A stretch of 64,000 nt of DNA, from contig NZ_LT707409.1 of the NCBI RefSeq assembly GCF_900156875.1, forward strand, positions 2,408,244 to 2,472,243, given 5' to 3'. The notes below the pieces were generated by a model. The model saw nothing but the letters and a program-made list of their open reading frames with translations. It was not told where the DNA came from and ran no database searches. The stretch comes from Robertmurraya dakarensis. GTDB lineage: Bacteria; Bacillota; Bacilli; Bacillales; Cytobacillaceae. Positions 48,293 through 58,133 of the stretch are shown piece after piece (the stretch's first letter is position 1; every line of letters begins with the position of its first letter). The position numbers and the translations under genes are program-made.

Positions 48293-50707
48293 TTATCCTC
48301 TTAAAACTGCGCCTGCTTTTTCTTCTACTGCATGTAACACTTTATCATGAACTTTTGTTACTTCTTCATCTGTGAGTGTTTTTTCAGGGTTGAAATATCG
48401 CAATGAGAAGGCAATTGACTTTTTGCCTGGCTCCATATGCTCCCCTTCGTACAAATCAAAGACTTTTGCTTCTTTTAATAGAGAACCGCCAGCTTCTTTG
48501 ATAATGCTTTCCAATTCTCCTGCTGCTTTCCCTTGATCCACGACAAGAGCAATGTCTCTTGTAATAGATGGATATTTCGGGATTGCCTCGTATTGAAGCG
48601 GAGATACATCCGCTGTCAAGATAGCCTCAAGTAACAATTCACATACATATGTTTCTTTTAAATCAAGTTCTTTTTGTACAGTTGGATGAACTTGACCGAT
48701 AAAGCCTATTTTTTTGCCTGATAAATAAATTTCTGCTGTTCGTCCCGGATGAAGACCTTCAATAGCAGTTTGACGATATTCTACTTCTGTTTGAAGTCCG
48801 AGCTTAGCAAACATTCCTTCAAGAATTCCTTTTAATACGAAGAAGTCTACTTCCTTCTTTTCACCCTGCCATTGATGGAGATTCCACAAACCTGTAATTG
48901 CTGCAGCCATATGCTCACGTTCTTCAGGTTGTTCTTCGTTTCCTTTTCCTAAAAAGACTGTCCCTATTTCATATACTGAGACGGAATCATTTTGACGAGC
49001 AAGGTTATATTTTACTACTTCTAGCAGCTGTGGAAGAATGCTTAAGCGAAGCTTGCTTCGATCCTCACTCATCGGCATAGCTAAAGCAACTGGTTCACGT
49101 TGTTCGAGAGCGTATTGAGCCGCTTTCGCCTCACTTGTTAAAGAATAAGTTACCGCCTGGAAAAGACCCGTTCCTTCTAAATACTTGCGGACAACTCGAC
49201 GCTTTTGCTGATAAGCAGAAAGTTTCCCCGGTGTTGAAGCACCAACTGGCAATGTTTTAGGAAGATTATCATAGCCGTACAGACGCGCTACCTCTTCAAT
49301 TAAGTCTTCTTCAATCGTGATATCGCCGCGGCGCGTTGGAACAGTCACTGTAAAGGTCTCATTATCAGAAGTAACTTCAAAGCGTAGTTTTTCAAAAATG
49401 CTGATGACTTCATCTGCCGTGATCGTTGTTCCAATCACAGAATTAATTTTCTCTAATGTGATCGACACTACCGCCGGTTCTACTTTCAATGTATCCACTT
49501 CAACGGAACCTTCTAAAATTTCTCCGCCAGCATACAAGGCAAGCATTTCTACTGCTCTTTCAGCTGCTAGCCGTACACGGTTCGGATCAATGCCTTTTTC
49601 ATAACGAGAGCTTGCTTCACTTCTTAAACCATGATCTTTTGAAGCCCCTCTAATCGTCAAACCTTTAAAATACGCTGATTCAAGCAGGACCGTTGTCGTA
49701 TCAGACTGCACTTCAGAGTTGGCGCCGCCCATTACACCCGCAAGCGCTACTGGTTCAGAACCATTAGTGATCACAAGATGGTCCTCTGTAAGTGTTCTTT
49801 TAGCGTCATCTAATGTCACGATTTCTTCTCCGTTTTTAGCACGGCGGACCAAAATTTCTTTTGAGCCAAGACGATCATAATCAAAAGCATGAAGAGGCTG
49901 ACCGTATTCTAATAACACGTAATTCGTGATATCAACGACATTATTATGCGGACGGATTCCAGCTGCCATTAATCTTCCTTGCATCCATAATGGGGAAGGA
50001 CCAATTGTTACATTTTTGATTACTTTTGCCACATAAAGAGGATTATCTTCATTTGCTTCTACAGTGACTTTAATATAATCAGAAGCTTTTTCTGAAGTTG
50101 TTTGAACTTCTGGATTTGGCAATTTTACATCTCTTCCTAAAATCGCTGCCACTTCATAGGCAACTCCAAGCATGCTTAAGCAATCGGCTCTATTTGGCGT
50201 TAATCCAAGCTCTAGAACTTGATCATCTCTGTTTAATTCAGAAATCGCATCTTCCCCAACGGTAACGTTTCCTGGGAAAACAAAGATTCCTTCAGAGTAT
50301 TCTTTTGCAACGAGCTTTGTTTCCACCCCAAGCTCCTGAAGGGAACAAATCATCCCGTGTGATTCTTCACCGCGAAGCTTTGCCTTTTTAATCTTAAAGT
50401 TTCCTGGCAGCACAGCGCCCACTTTTGCAACTGCAACCTTTTGTCCTTTATCGACATTAGGCGCACCGCAAATGATTTGTACAGGCTGATCTTCGCCTAC
50501 ATCAACTAAACATTTATTTAATTTGTCAGCATTCGGATGCTGTTCACGCTCTAGTACGTGACCAATGACAACTCCCTTGATGCCTTCATTTAAAACTTCC
50601 ACACCTTCTACTTCTATTCCGCTCTTTGTGATCTTCTCTGCAAGTTCATCTGCTGTGACTCCTGTTAAGTCCACATATTCTTGCAGCCATTTATAGGAAA
50701 CAAACAT
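48293..50707 (-). CDS. pheT: Phenylalanyl-tRNA synthetase, beta subunit
   Basis: PheT is the large subunit of the heterotetrameric PheRS. The 804-aa protein has the tRNA-binding OB domain ([20 protein letters not shown], about 50-70), the B3/B4 editing domain ([23 protein letters not shown] region), B5, and a C-terminal FDX-ACB domain ([45 protein letters not shown]). It follows pheS after 40 bases. Confidence 0.98.
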   Translation of the reverse strand: MFVSYKWLQEYVDLTGVTADELAEKITKSGIEVEGVEVLNEGIKGVVIGHVLEREQHPNADKLNKCLVDVGEDQPVQIICGAPNVDKGQKVAVAKVGAVLPGNFKIKKAKLRGEESHGMICSLQELGVETKLVAKEYSEGIFVFPGNVTVGEDAISELNRDDQVLELGLTPNRADCLSMLGVAYEVAAILGRDVKLPNPEVQTTSEKASDYIKVTVEANEDNPLYVAKVIKNVTIGPSPLWMQGRLMAAGIRPHNNVVDITNYVLLEYGQPLHAFDYDRLGSKEILVRRAKNGEEIVTLDDAKRTLTEDHLVITNGSEPVALAGVMGGANSEVQSDTTTVLLESAYFKGLTIRGASKDHGLRSEASSRYEKGIDPNRVRLAAERAVEMLALYAGGEILEGSVEVDTLKVEPAVVSITLEKINSVIGTTITADEVISIFEKLRFEVTSDNETFTVTVPTRRGDITIEEDLIEEVARLYGYDNLPKTLPVGASTPGKLSAYQQKRRVVRKYLEGTGLFQAVTYSLTSEAKAAQYALEQREPVALAMPMSEDRSKLRLSILPQLLEVVKYNLARQNDSVSVYEIGTVFLGKGNEEQPEEREHMAAAITGLWNLHQWQGEKKEVDFFVLKGILEGMFAKLGLQTEVEYRQTAIEGLHPGRTAEIYLSGKKIGFIGQVHPTVQKELDLKETYVCELLLEAILTADVSPLQYEAIPKYPSITRDIALVVDQGKAAGELESIIKEAGGSLLKEAKVFDLYEGEHMEPGKKSIAFSLRYFNPEKTLTDEEVTKVHDKVLHAVEEKAGAVLRG

Positions 50708-50747
50708 GTAAAAATCCTCCTTTATTGTCTAGCTCCACTTCTGATTA

Positions 50748-51785
50748 TTATTCGTGCATTGAAAATTGTTTTAAGAACCGGATATCGTTCGTGTAGTAAT
50801 GTCTAATATCATCCACACCGTATTTCAGCATCGCGATTCTCTCAGGTCCCATTCCAAAAGCAAAACCTGTATATTTTGTAGAATCATAGCCGGCCATTTC
50901 TAAGACATTTGGGTGTACCATCCCAGCACCTAAGATTTCAATCCAGCCAGTGCCTTTACATACATTACAGCCGTGTCCCTTACAAATTTTACAAGAGATG
51001 TCCATTTCAACCGATGGCTCTGTAAACGGGAAGAAGCTAGGACGAAGGCGAATTTCACGGTCATCCCCAAACATTTTTTTCGCAAATACATCCAAAGTAC
51101 CTTTTAAATCACTCATTCTGATATTTTCATCGACAACAAGACCCTCAATTTGCATAAATTGGTGAGAATGAGTCGCATCATCGTTATCGCGGCGATATAC
51201 TTTACCTGGACAAATGATTCTAACCGGTCCTTTTCCTTCATTTTTCTCCATTGTTCTAGCCTGCATTGGAGAAGTATGCGTACGAAGAAGAATTTCTTCT
51301 GAAATATAGAAAGAATCCTGCATATCACGTGCGGGATGTCCTTTTGGCAAGTTCAACGCTTCGAAATTGTAATAATCCTTTTCAACCTCTGGTCCCTCAG
51401 CGATTGTATAACCCATCCCAATAAACAAATCTTCAATTTCTTCAATGATACGAGTAAGCGGGTGATGATTTCCGCTATTTACAGGACGGCCTGGAAGTGT
51501 AACATCAATCGTTTCTGAAGCTAGTTTCTTTTGCACCGCTTCTTCTTCAAGCACCTTTTGTTTTTCCTCAATGCCGGATGAGATAATATCTCTCACTTCG
51601 TTTGCTAAAGCTCCCATTTTCGGACGTTCTTCAGCTGAAAGCTTGCCCATTCCTTTTAATACTTCTGTAATAGGCCCTTTCTTACCTAAATAGGACACAC
51701 GAATTTCATTTAATTCTTTCAGATCAACTGCTTTTTGCACAGCTTCTAACGCTTCTTGCTGCAGCTCTTTTAATCGTTCTTGCAT
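50748..51785 (-). CDS. pheS: Phenylalanyl-tRNA synthetase, alpha subunit
   Basis: PheS contains the class II catalytic core that charges tRNA-Phe. The 345-aa protein has an N-terminal coiled coil, motif 2 around [12 protein letters not shown] and [23 protein letters not shown], and motif 3 [23 protein letters not shown] start at the ATG at 51785 (MQERLKEL) after GGAGAT; the open frame to 51890 would extend into the T-box terminator. The gene is controlled by a Phe T-box. Confidence 0.97.
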   Translation of the reverse strand: MQERLKELQQEALEAVQKAVDLKELNEIRVSYLGKKGPITEVLKGMGKLSAEERPKMGALANEVRDIISSGIEEKQKVLEEEAVQKKLASETIDVTLPGRPVNSGNHHPLTRIIEEIEDLFIGMGYTIAEGPEVEKDYYNFEALNLPKGHPARDMQDSFYISEEILLRTHTSPMQARTMEKNEGKGPVRIICPGKVYRRDNDDATHSHQFMQIEGLVVDENIRMSDLKGTLDVFAKKMFGDDREIRLRPSFFPFTEPSVEMDISCKICKGHGCNVCKGTGWIEILGAGMVHPNVLEMAGYDSTKYTGFAFGMGPERIAMLKYGVDDIRHYYTNDIRFLKQFSMHE

Positions 51786-51827
51786 GTCTTCATCTCCTTC
51801 ATGATTTGCGATTTTTTTTACAAAAAT

Positions 51828-52112
51828 AAAAAAACCTCTATCCCAGAAAGGGACGAGGTTTTGAATTCGCGGTACCACCCTAATTAGCACACCAGTTATG
51901 AAAACTTCGTTGTGCTCACTTCATTATGATAACGGCTCAGGAAGCCGATACATCTTTACATTTCTAGGTTTAGAAATGGTCCCGATGCCAACTCAGGAGG
52001 TGAACTTCACTTACTTTCTACAATAAAAATGCTTTCAGTCTAAGGCATTTTCTCCCTAAAAAGTTCGGGTAAGCTACTTTTCTCCGTCAATGTTTTTGAA
52101 TATGTAATTAAC
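51828..52112 (-). promoter_or_regulatory. Phenylalanine-responsive T-box leader of pheST
   Basis: The minus strand has the T-box AGGGTGGTACCGCG (around 51868-51881) and a terminator AAACCTCGTCCC/GGGATAGAGGTTT at 51828-51862 with seven T's. The specifier just before ACCTC is TTC (52002-52004), for tRNA-Phe(GAA). Stem I and the AAGTGAAG context are present. Confidence 0.95.
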
Positions 52113-52119
52113 GCTGTTT

Positions 52120-52148
52120 ATTATAGTACATTCCTTTCCTAGTTTCAA
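52120..52148 (-). promoter_or_regulatory. pheST promoter, sigma-A
   Basis: On the minus strand TTGAAA, 17 bases, TATAAT, directly upstream of the T-box RNA and just after ysgA. Confidence 0.88.
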
Positions 52149-52166
52149 ATGGATTATGCCTATTTT

Positions 52167-52919
52167 TTACCCTTTTAAATAAAAAAGCAAGATTCCTGCA
52201 GCAACCGCAACATTTAGGGATTCACTTTTCCCAAGGATCGGAATATATAAATTGCCGTTCGTTACAGCAAGCATTTCTTTATTGACTCCTTCTCCTTCAT
52301 TTCCTACCAATAAAGCAAATTGAGAGGATGGAGAGATTTCCTTATAGGACTGACCATTTTCCAAAGCCGTCCCATAGACAGGAATATTTAATTTTTGAAG
52401 TGTTTCTATCCACTGAAACAAATCTCCTCTGATAACTGGCAGGTGAAAATGGCTTCCCTGTCCTGATCGCAAGACCTTCGGATTGTATATATCTACACTT
52501 CCATGACCGACGATGACAGCATCGATTCCAGCAGCATCTGCTGTTCGAATCATCGTCCCCAAATTACCGGGATCTTGAACAGAATCAATTAACAAAAAGC
52601 TTTTGCCTTCGATATTCGTTATATCAGATTTTTCTCCCTCACATACCGCGAAGATTCCTTGCGGCGTTTCCGTATCAGACAATTCTTTTATAATTTCGTT
52701 TGTGACTGTCGTGACAGGGGTAGATCCGAAATCCCATCTCTGGGGCATTTCTGATTCTTCACTTATAATCAAATCCAGCACCTTGTTTGCTGCCAATGCT
52801 TCTTCAACAAGATGAAATCCTTCAATGAGAAAGGTTCCTGTTTTATCACGTTCTTTTTTCGTTAAGAGCTTTTTCCATTGTTTAACTTGCGGATTTTTTG
52901 CAGACTGTATGTACTTCAC
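52167..52919 (-). CDS. ysgA: SpoU-family RNA 2'-O-methyltransferase (YsgA)
   Basis: A SPOUT-class enzyme that probably methylates 23S rRNA ribose using S-adenosylmethionine; the exact site is unknown. The 250-aa protein has an N-terminal substrate-binding part and three SpoU motifs: LIDSVQDPGNLGTMIRTADAAGIDAVIVG (about 108-136), ALLVGNEGEG and IPILGKSESLNVAVAAGILLF near the C-terminus, which form the knotted cofactor site. It is upstream of pheST with its own promoter unresolved. Confidence 0.92.
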   Translation of the reverse strand: MKYIQSAKNPQVKQWKKLLTKKERDKTGTFLIEGFHLVEEALAANKVLDLIISEESEMPQRWDFGSTPVTTVTNEIIKELSDTETPQGIFAVCEGEKSDITNIEGKSFLLIDSVQDPGNLGTMIRTADAAGIDAVIVGHGSVDIYNPKVLRSGQGSHFHLPVIRGDLFQWIETLQKLNIPVYGTALENGQSYKEISPSSQFALLVGNEGEGVNKEMLAVTNGNLYIPILGKSESLNVAVAAGILLFYLKG

Positions 52920-53011
52920 CTTTGCTACTCCTTTACTTTCTCTTGCGTTTTCTTATTATAGCTTAACCGATATACATAATAAATCCAAAAATTGAAAACC
53001 TATATAAAGAA

Positions 53012-53119
53012 GACTTCCATCAGTCGCGGTTTTGTTCATCCCACTGATGGTTAGTCGCACTTATCGGACCTCTACAGGCAGTTAGGTGTCTTACTGCCTG
53101 TTGAGGTGGGATAGAGAAG
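53012..53119 (+). other. Double-hairpin element in the sspI leader
   Basis: CCATCAGT (53017-53024) pairs with ACTGATGG (53043-53050), with GG/CC inside. A second, longer stem follows: CAGGCAGT with ACTGCCTG around 53074-53100, flanked by CCTC/GAGG and TATC/GATA. It ends 10 bases before the AAGGAG of sspI. Neither stem has a T run. Like the hemA-hemX element it contains CACTTATC at the foot of a hairpin. It may be a structured leader, a small RNA or a dispersed repeat. Confidence 0.55.
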
Positions 53120-53145
53120 TAAACTAAATAAGGAGTGTTTCTTTT

Positions 53146-53352
53146 ATGAACTTAAACCTTCGAAATGCTATTGTTCATAATGTTTCTGGTAATACTCAAG
53201 ACGAATTACGAGATACCATCGTCGATGCCATTCAAAATGGGGAGGAAAAAATGCTCCCTGGTCTTGGCGTTCTTTTCGAGATCATCTGGAATAACTCTAA
53301 CGAAGAAGATCGTAAAGAAATGCTTGATGCTCTAGAAAGTGGATTAAAATAA
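53146..53352 (+). CDS. sspI: Small acid-soluble spore protein I
   Basis: SspI is a minor small acid-soluble protein of the spore core. The 68-aa product matches the family: [21 protein letters not shown] at the start, [28 protein letters not shown] and a C-terminal LESGLK. AAGGAG lies 10 bases before the ATG. In B. subtilis it is a sigma-G gene. CATAATA at 52975-52981 resembles a sigma-G -10, but no proper -35 is present, so the promoter is unresolved. Confidence 0.95.
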   Translation: MNLNLRNAIVHNVSGNTQDELRDTIVDAIQNGEEKMLPGLGVLFEIIWNNSNEEDRKEMLDALESGLK

Positions 53353-53358
53353 GAATGC

Positions 53359-53398
53359 GCAAAAAGAACCTCAAGCGTCATGCTTGAGGTTCTTTTCT
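53359..53398. terminator. Bidirectional terminator between sspI and ysdC
   Basis: AAAGAACCTCAAGC and GCTTGAGGTTCTTT form a 14-bp stem around GTCAT, between the convergent sspI and ysdC. Confidence 0.93.
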
Positions 53399-54483
53399 TA
53401 ATCGAAAACCACTTTATTTACCGCTTCTTGGTCAAGGCGCTTAACTACTTCAACAATAAGCTTTACTGCATTTTCATAATCATCACGATGAAGCATAGCA
53501 GCATGAGAATGAATATAACGAGTAGCGATCGTAATAGCCAGTGTCGGAGCTCCTTGATGTGATAAATGGATGGAACCAGCATCCGTTCCCCCGCCAGGAA
53601 TATGATCGAATTGATACGGAATATCTAATTCATCGGCAACTCCCGTCACAAAATCCCTCAATCCTTTATGTGATACCATTGATGCATCATAAAGGATAAT
53701 TTGCGGCCCTTTCCCCATTTTACTTTTTGCTTCTTTTTCCGAAATGCCTGGAGTATCGCCTGCGATTCCCACATCAACAGCAAATCCAATATCCGGCTGA
53801 ATCACTTGAGCTGCAGTCTTTGCGCCGCGCAAACCAACTTCTTCCTGAACTGTTCCTACTCCATACACGATATTTTGATGATCCGTTTCTTTTAACTGCC
53901 TTAAAACATCAATGGCGATGGCACAGCCAATTCGATTGTCCCAGGCCTTAGCAAGAAGCATTTTTTCATTGTTCATTACGGTAAATTCAAAATAAGGCAC
54001 AGCCATATCCCCTGGTCTTACTCCCCATTCCTCTGCTTCCTCACGGCTGGAAGCACCAATATCAATGAACATATCCTTAATATCAACAGGCTTTTTGCGT
54101 GCCTCCGGCGATAAAATATGAGGCGGTTTTGAACCGATTACCCCTGTCACATCTCCTTTACTTGTTACAATCGTCACACGCTGTGCAAGCATAACTTGCG
54201 ACCACCATCCTCCTACCGTTTGGAAGCGAAGAAAGCCTTTATCAGTGATTTGTGTAATCATAAATCCAACTTCATCGAGATGGCCTGCCACCATAATTTT
54301 TGGCCCGCCTTCTTTTCCAACCTTCTTTGCAATCAAACTGCCTATCCCATCATTCGTCACTTCATCCGCAAATGGAGTTATGTATTTTTTCATGACCTCT
54401 CTCGGTTCACGTTCATTTCCCGGAATCCCTTTTGCATCGGTCAGGCTTTTGAGCATTGTTAATGTTTCATCCATTTTAGCCAT
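53398..54483 (-). CDS. ysdC: M42-family metallo-aminopeptidase (YsdC)
   Basis: A cytosolic co-catalytic dinuclear metal aminopeptidase related to glutamyl aminopeptidase and endoglucanase M. The 361-aa protein has [27 protein letters not shown], the catalytic [25 protein letters not shown] and [21 protein letters not shown], covering the expected zinc ligands and the catalytic glutamates. Length is typical. AAAGGAG precedes the ATG. Confidence 0.93.
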   Translation of the reverse strand: MAKMDETLTMLKSLTDAKGIPGNEREPREVMKKYITPFADEVTNDGIGSLIAKKVGKEGGPKIMVAGHLDEVGFMITQITDKGFLRFQTVGGWWSQVMLAQRVTIVTSKGDVTGVIGSKPPHILSPEARKKPVDIKDMFIDIGASSREEAEEWGVRPGDMAVPYFEFTVMNNEKMLLAKAWDNRIGCAIAIDVLRQLKETDHQNIVYGVGTVQEEVGLRGAKTAAQVIQPDIGFAVDVGIAGDTPGISEKEAKSKMGKGPQIILYDASMVSHKGLRDFVTGVADELDIPYQFDHIPGGGTDAGSIHLSHQGAPTLAITIATRYIHSHAAMLHRDDYENAVKLIVEVVKRLDQEAVNKVVFD

Positions 54484-54559
54484 TATTTCGACTCCTTTAT
54501 TTAAAAGTAATGGTCATCCATATGATAGCGAATACCTGATGAAATGTACAAAAATTTAC

Positions 54560-55060
54560 CTAGTATCCATCTTGCTGCCTTTTATAATTTACTTCATTTT
54601 TTTTAATATATGCTTCTTTAATATCTTCATCCTTGAATCCTAGCAAACTGGCTAAAAATAAATAATCCTCAAACATTTTTTTATATGCTTCCACTGTTCT
54701 TTTTTTACGAAAGTGCTGTACCGATTCGTATACAGTTAAAAATTGCTCCGTCATGGTACACTCTTTGGAATGCCTGCTTGAGATCACTTCTATTTTTTCA
54801 AAACCGCAGTTCAGCCCCAAAGAAACCATAAAATGAATCCCATCCACAAATTCCTCTAAGATGACTTCTTGAGGGGATGGGGATTTTAAGCTCCAAAATT
54901 TAAAACTGCGAGTCTCATTTGCTAGTTCGCCAATTTCCACCAACAGCGCTAACACTTTCTGATCAAATAAGTCACTCTGTTCTAATCCATGCTTTTTTTC
55001 GATATGTTGATCCAAACCCTTTTGCATTTTGAAAATTTCCTGTAACTCCACCCTTTTCAC
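54560..55060 (-). CDS. Dimeric all-alpha dUTPase-like pyrophosphatase
   Basis: Likely hydrolyses dUTP to dUMP, keeping uracil out of DNA. The 166-aa protein belongs to the dimeric all-alpha NTP-pyrophosphatase type (dUTPase_2), with the metal-binding helices LLVEIGELANETRSFKFW and ILEEFVDGIHFMVSLGL (ExxE and EExxD) and a C-terminal LGFKDEDIKEAYIKKNEVNYKRQQDGY. It is unrelated to the trimeric beta-fold dUTPases. The start is uncertain: GTG at 55060 or GTG at 55051. It lies upstream of ysdC in the same direction. Confidence 0.85.
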   Translation of the reverse strand: MKRVELQEIFKMQKGLDQHIEKKHGLEQSDLFDQKVLALLVEIGELANETRSFKFWSLKSPSPQEVILEEFVDGIHFMVSLGLNCGFEKIEVISSRHSKECTMTEQFLTVYESVQHFRKKRTVEAYKKMFEDYLFLASLLGFKDEDIKEAYIKKNEVNYKRQQDGY

Positions 55061-55110
55061 CAGCCCTTTTTTTCTCTATTCTAAAGAAAGTTACTAAAAA
55101 AATAAATGAC

Positions 55111-55136
55111 TGAAACTTTTTCTCGTTTGAATCGTA
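55111..55136 (+). promoter_or_regulatory. Sigma-W promoter of ysdB
   Basis: TGAAAC, exactly 16 bases, then CGTA matches the sigma-W consensus (TGAAAC-N16-CGTA). ysdB is a sigma-W regulon member in B. subtilis. Confidence 0.85.
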
Positions 55137-55169
55137 AATAAGGAAAAGAGATGTGGAGGATATTTGATC

Positions 55170-55586
55170 ATGATGTTTATACGATTTCTTTTATTTGCCG
55201 TTATCATTTTTTTAATATACAGCGCTATCAAATATTTACTGAATCCAAAACGAAAACTCGAACTTGCGCATGAACAGAAGCAATTTTATTTTCTAGATTA
55301 TAAAAACGACGTTAGAAAAAATTTCCATCTCACTTATAAAGGAGTTCTATTTGAAGGAGAGAAATATTTAGGTACAACTGAAAATGCTTTTGAAGTTGTT
55401 TCCGTTTTTATATGGCCTCAACGAGTAGAGGCACTCAATGGTTTAGTAAGAGAAGACTTTGAGTTTATCGAGAAAAAGGTACTTGAATTGTATCCAAATG
55501 CCAAAATCGACTGGAAGAGCCCTATTCATGAATTTTTGAAAAAAGACCATGAAACAAAGTCCCCTTTCTCCAAAATTGACAACTAA
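55170..55586 (+). CDS. ysdB: YsdB, sigma-W-controlled membrane-anchored protein
   Basis: The function is unknown beyond its place in the envelope-stress (sigma-W) regulon. The 138-aa protein has one N-terminal membrane helix (FIRFLLFAVIIFLIYSAIKYLL) followed by a soluble domain with DYKNDVRKNFHLTYKGVLFEGEKYLGTTENAFEVVSVFIWP. I choose the ATG at 55170, ten bases after GGAGG, over an upstream TTG too close to the ribosome site. A terminator follows at 55633-55663. Confidence 0.88.
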   Translation: MMFIRFLLFAVIIFLIYSAIKYLLNPKRKLELAHEQKQFYFLDYKNDVRKNFHLTYKGVLFEGEKYLGTTENAFEVVSVFIWPQRVEALNGLVREDFEFIEKKVLELYPNAKIDWKSPIHEFLKKDHETKSPFSKIDN

Positions 55587-55632
55587 AATTACTTTGAATA
55601 GGATAATAAATAGATAATATAAAATATTCTAA

Positions 55633-55663
55633 AAAAACACTTTTTCACTAAAGTGTTTTTTGT
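55633..55663 (+). terminator. Terminator after ysdB
   Basis: AAACACTTT and AAAGTGTTT arms around TTCACT-type loop bases, followed by TTTTTG, about 45 bases past ysdB. Confidence 0.85.
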
Positions 55664-55722
55664 TTACTTGAATTTTAACAATTTATTGTATTTTTCCAAA
55701 AAACAATATAAAATTATTATTA

Positions 55723-55735
55723 TAGTACAGTACTA
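55723..55735. promoter_or_regulatory. Palindrome upstream of the DASS symporter gene
   Basis: TAGTACAGTACTA is a perfect odd palindrome with six-base arms, 38 bases before the symporter ATG. A TATAAA-type -10 lies slightly upstream (around 55707). It looks like an operator. The half-sites resemble FapR half-sites, but the spacer is too short. Confidence 0.5.
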
Positions 55736-55772
55736 AATTATATTATTGTAAGATAACAGGGAGGGGTTTTTC

Positions 55773-57404
55773 ATGGGGGAAAGACTTCAGCTTTGGTCGA
55801 ATAAATTGTGGGATATGCATGACCAAACAAAAAGACTTTTATCATTTTCCCTAGGTACTCCATCCACAAAAGTGGGCGGCAGTACGACAGCAAAAGAAAC
55901 AGCAAGTCCTCAACCAGAGAACAGTCCAAGAAGAAAAAGAACAAGGGGACAATCCATAGGACTGTGGTTAGGACCAATTTTATTTTTATTAACATTGTTA
56001 TTTTTATCACCGGAAGGGATGACAAAGGAAGCCCTTGCTGTCTTGGCAAGCACCCTTTGGATAGCAACTTGGTGGATTACGGAGGCATTACCGATTCCAG
56101 TTACATCACTGCTTCCTATTATTCTATTTCCGTTAACAGGTGCAGTTGAAGGCGGCGTTACAAGTGCATACGCAGATAACACCATTTTCCTCTTTCTAGG
56201 CGGATTTGTGGTAGCGATTGCATTGGAAAAATGGAACTTGCATCGCCGAATCGCATTAAACATCCTTTTGGTTGTTGGAACGAGTACAAACCGCATCATT
56301 CTTGGCTTTATGGTAGCTACCGGATTTCTATCCATGTGGATTTCCAATACAGCAACTGCGATGATGATGATGCCAATCGCATTATCCATTATTACACATG
56401 TAAATGATTCATTAGCAAACTCAAAAGAAAAAGAAAAGAATTTTGGAAAAGCGGTCTTACTGGCAGTAGCTTATTCTGCTTCAATTGGAGGTCTTGCCAC
56501 TCTAATCGGGACACCGCCAAATACCATTTTTGCCGGAGTTGTAAAAGAACTATACGGTATTGATATTTCATTCGCAAAATGGATGATTTTCGGTGTACCA
56601 ATTACGATTGTACTCCTTTTCGCCTCATGGTATTACTTAGTTAAGATTGCATTCCCAATGACAGTAAAAGAATTACCAGGAGGGAAAACGGTCATCCAAG
56701 AACAGAAAAAAGATCTTGGAAATATGAGCTATGAAGAAAAAGTAATAGCTGTTGTATTTGTTGCAACCGCACTCGCTTGGATTACAAGAACTTTCATCTT
56801 AAATTCATTTCTTCCAGGACTTGATGATACGATGATTGCGATTGCAGCTGCCGTTGTTCTTTTCCTTATCCCATCAAAAAATTCAAAGGATGGAAGATTG
56901 CTAAACTGGGGAGATTCCAAAAAAATTGACTGGGGAGTATTATTACTCTTCGGCGGCGGTTTAGCCATTGCAAAAGGCTTCAAAGATACTGGTCTTGCTC
57001 AATGGATCGGGGAACAATTGAATGTCCTGCAAGGAGTACAGTTAATTCTTATCATTGGAGCTATTGCACTGATTGTTTTATTCCTAACAGAGATTACTTC
57101 TAACACTGCAACAGCAACGATGATGTTTCCAATCATGGCTTCGCTGGCATTATCCTTAGATGTTCATCCGTACGCATTAATGGTAGCCGCAGGAGTCTCA
57201 GCTTCATGTGCATTTATGCTTCCTGTTGCTACTCCGCCAAACGCTGTTGTATTTAGCAGCGGGCAGATTAGAATTAATGATATGGTAAAGGCAGGATTTT
57301 GGATTAATATCTTTTGCGTCTTCATCATTACCCTGTTCGCGTACTATTTCTTACCAATAGCTTGGGGAATTGATATCACGGTCTTCCCTGAGGCCTTAAA
57401 ATAA
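55773..57404 (+). CDS. DASS-family sodium:dicarboxylate symporter (SdcS-like)
   Basis: Probably takes up C4-dicarboxylates such as succinate, malate and fumarate with sodium. The 543-aa protein has a cytosolic N-terminal extension of about 60 polar residues, then 11-12 membrane segments. Both inverted-repeat sodium/substrate motifs are present: SNTATAMMMMP (about 190) and SNTATATMMFP (about 445). TPPNTIFAGV and TPPNAVVFSSG also match. GGGAGGGG precedes the ATG. It is an addition relative to the subtilis order around ysdA/ysdB. Substrate choice is inferred. Confidence 0.87.
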   Translation: MGERLQLWSNKLWDMHDQTKRLLSFSLGTPSTKVGGSTTAKETASPQPENSPRRKRTRGQSIGLWLGPILFLLTLLFLSPEGMTKEALAVLASTLWIATWWITEALPIPVTSLLPIILFPLTGAVEGGVTSAYADNTIFLFLGGFVVAIALEKWNLHRRIALNILLVVGTSTNRIILGFMVATGFLSMWISNTATAMMMMPIALSIITHVNDSLANSKEKEKNFGKAVLLAVAYSASIGGLATLIGTPPNTIFAGVVKELYGIDISFAKWMIFGVPITIVLLFASWYYLVKIAFPMTVKELPGGKTVIQEQKKDLGNMSYEEKVIAVVFVATALAWITRTFILNSFLPGLDDTMIAIAAAVVLFLIPSKNSKDGRLLNWGDSKKIDWGVLLLFGGGLAIAKGFKDTGLAQWIGEQLNVLQGVQLILIIGAIALIVLFLTEITSNTATATMMFPIMASLALSLDVHPYALMVAAGVSASCAFMLPVATPPNAVVFSSGQIRINDMVKAGFWINIFCVFIITLFAYYFLPIAWGIDITVFPEALK

Positions 57405-57411
57405 GATAAGC

Positions 57412-57448
57412 AAACCGGATTCCGTTTAAACGGATCCGGTTTCTTTTT
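57412..57448. terminator. Bidirectional terminator after the DASS symporter
   Basis: AAACCGGATTCCG and CGGATCCGGTTT form a strong stem around TTTAAA, followed by CTTTTTT, between convergent genes. Confidence 0.92.
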
Positions 57449-57457
57449 TCCTTCTGT

Positions 57458-58030
57458 TTAAGCCGGAGCTTTGAAGAACTCCCGCCATTTTATAATCGTA
57501 ACTTTTTCACGAAGAATGTACACTAGTACAGTTATAGAAAACAGGATGATGACAATCATTGATGGCGTAAAACGACTAATAAACTCCCCAAAGACCGTAT
57601 AAAAAAACGCCAACGGAAGGTTGCTCACTATAGATGTCTTCATATAATCTTTAAAATTTCTCTGTCTTTCTAATAAGCAAAAATTTAATAAATGATAGTG
57701 TATAAACGGAACTAAGCGCAGCACAGCAATCTGTCCCGTAGTAAGGTTCCGATATTCACCAAACCACTTTTTCTTGATAGAAGATAATTTTTGATGAGTT
57801 TTTGGGGCTTTGCACAGGATCAGATAAAATAATAAGCTGCTAAAGAATAGGCCAATCAGCGAATAGACCGTTCCTGCGGTAGTTCCAAATAAAACTCCGC
57901 CAGCCATACAAATGACTACAACTGGAACGAATAAAAACTGTCTAAAGATATGAAATAAAATAAAAACGAGAGGTGCCAAAATTCCGCCGGTTTCCGCGAT
58001 TATGAAGAGCAATGCTAACTGCTCATCCAA
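57458..58030 (-). CDS. VTT-domain (TVP38/TMEM64, SNARE-associated) membrane protein
   Basis: The function is unknown; the family is related to DedA proteins, linked to membrane lipid transport. The 190-aa protein has about five membrane segments and the VTT core: FIFHIFRQFLFVPVVVICMAGGVLFGTTAGTVYSLIG-like region (residues 22-60) and a re-entrant LRLVPFIHYHLLNF segment near 105-120. Translation starts at TTG after AAGGTGATGG. It is like B. subtilis YtxB, which sits near dnaI, whereas here the gene is next to ysdA. Confidence 0.8.
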   Translation of the reverse strand: MDEQLALLFIIAETGGILAPLVFILFHIFRQFLFVPVVVICMAGGVLFGTTAGTVYSLIGLFFSSLLFYLILCKAPKTHQKLSSIKKKWFGEYRNLTTGQIAVLRLVPFIHYHLLNFCLLERQRNFKDYMKTSIVSNLPLAFFYTVFGEFISRFTPSMIVIILFSITVLVYILREKVTIIKWREFFKAPA

Positions 58031-58133
58031 ACCATCACCTTCTTTTGCTTTTAGATTCTAGTTGCTTATTAACAAGCTTATAGAAAATATACAGCATTAT
58101 GACACATTAATTTTAAATAAGGCAGTCCACCTT

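Noticed and set aside
52975-52981. Sigma-G promoter of sspI
   Set aside because: CATAATA matches the -10, but no GYATR-type -35 lies 17-18 bases upstream. Kept only as a note under sspI.
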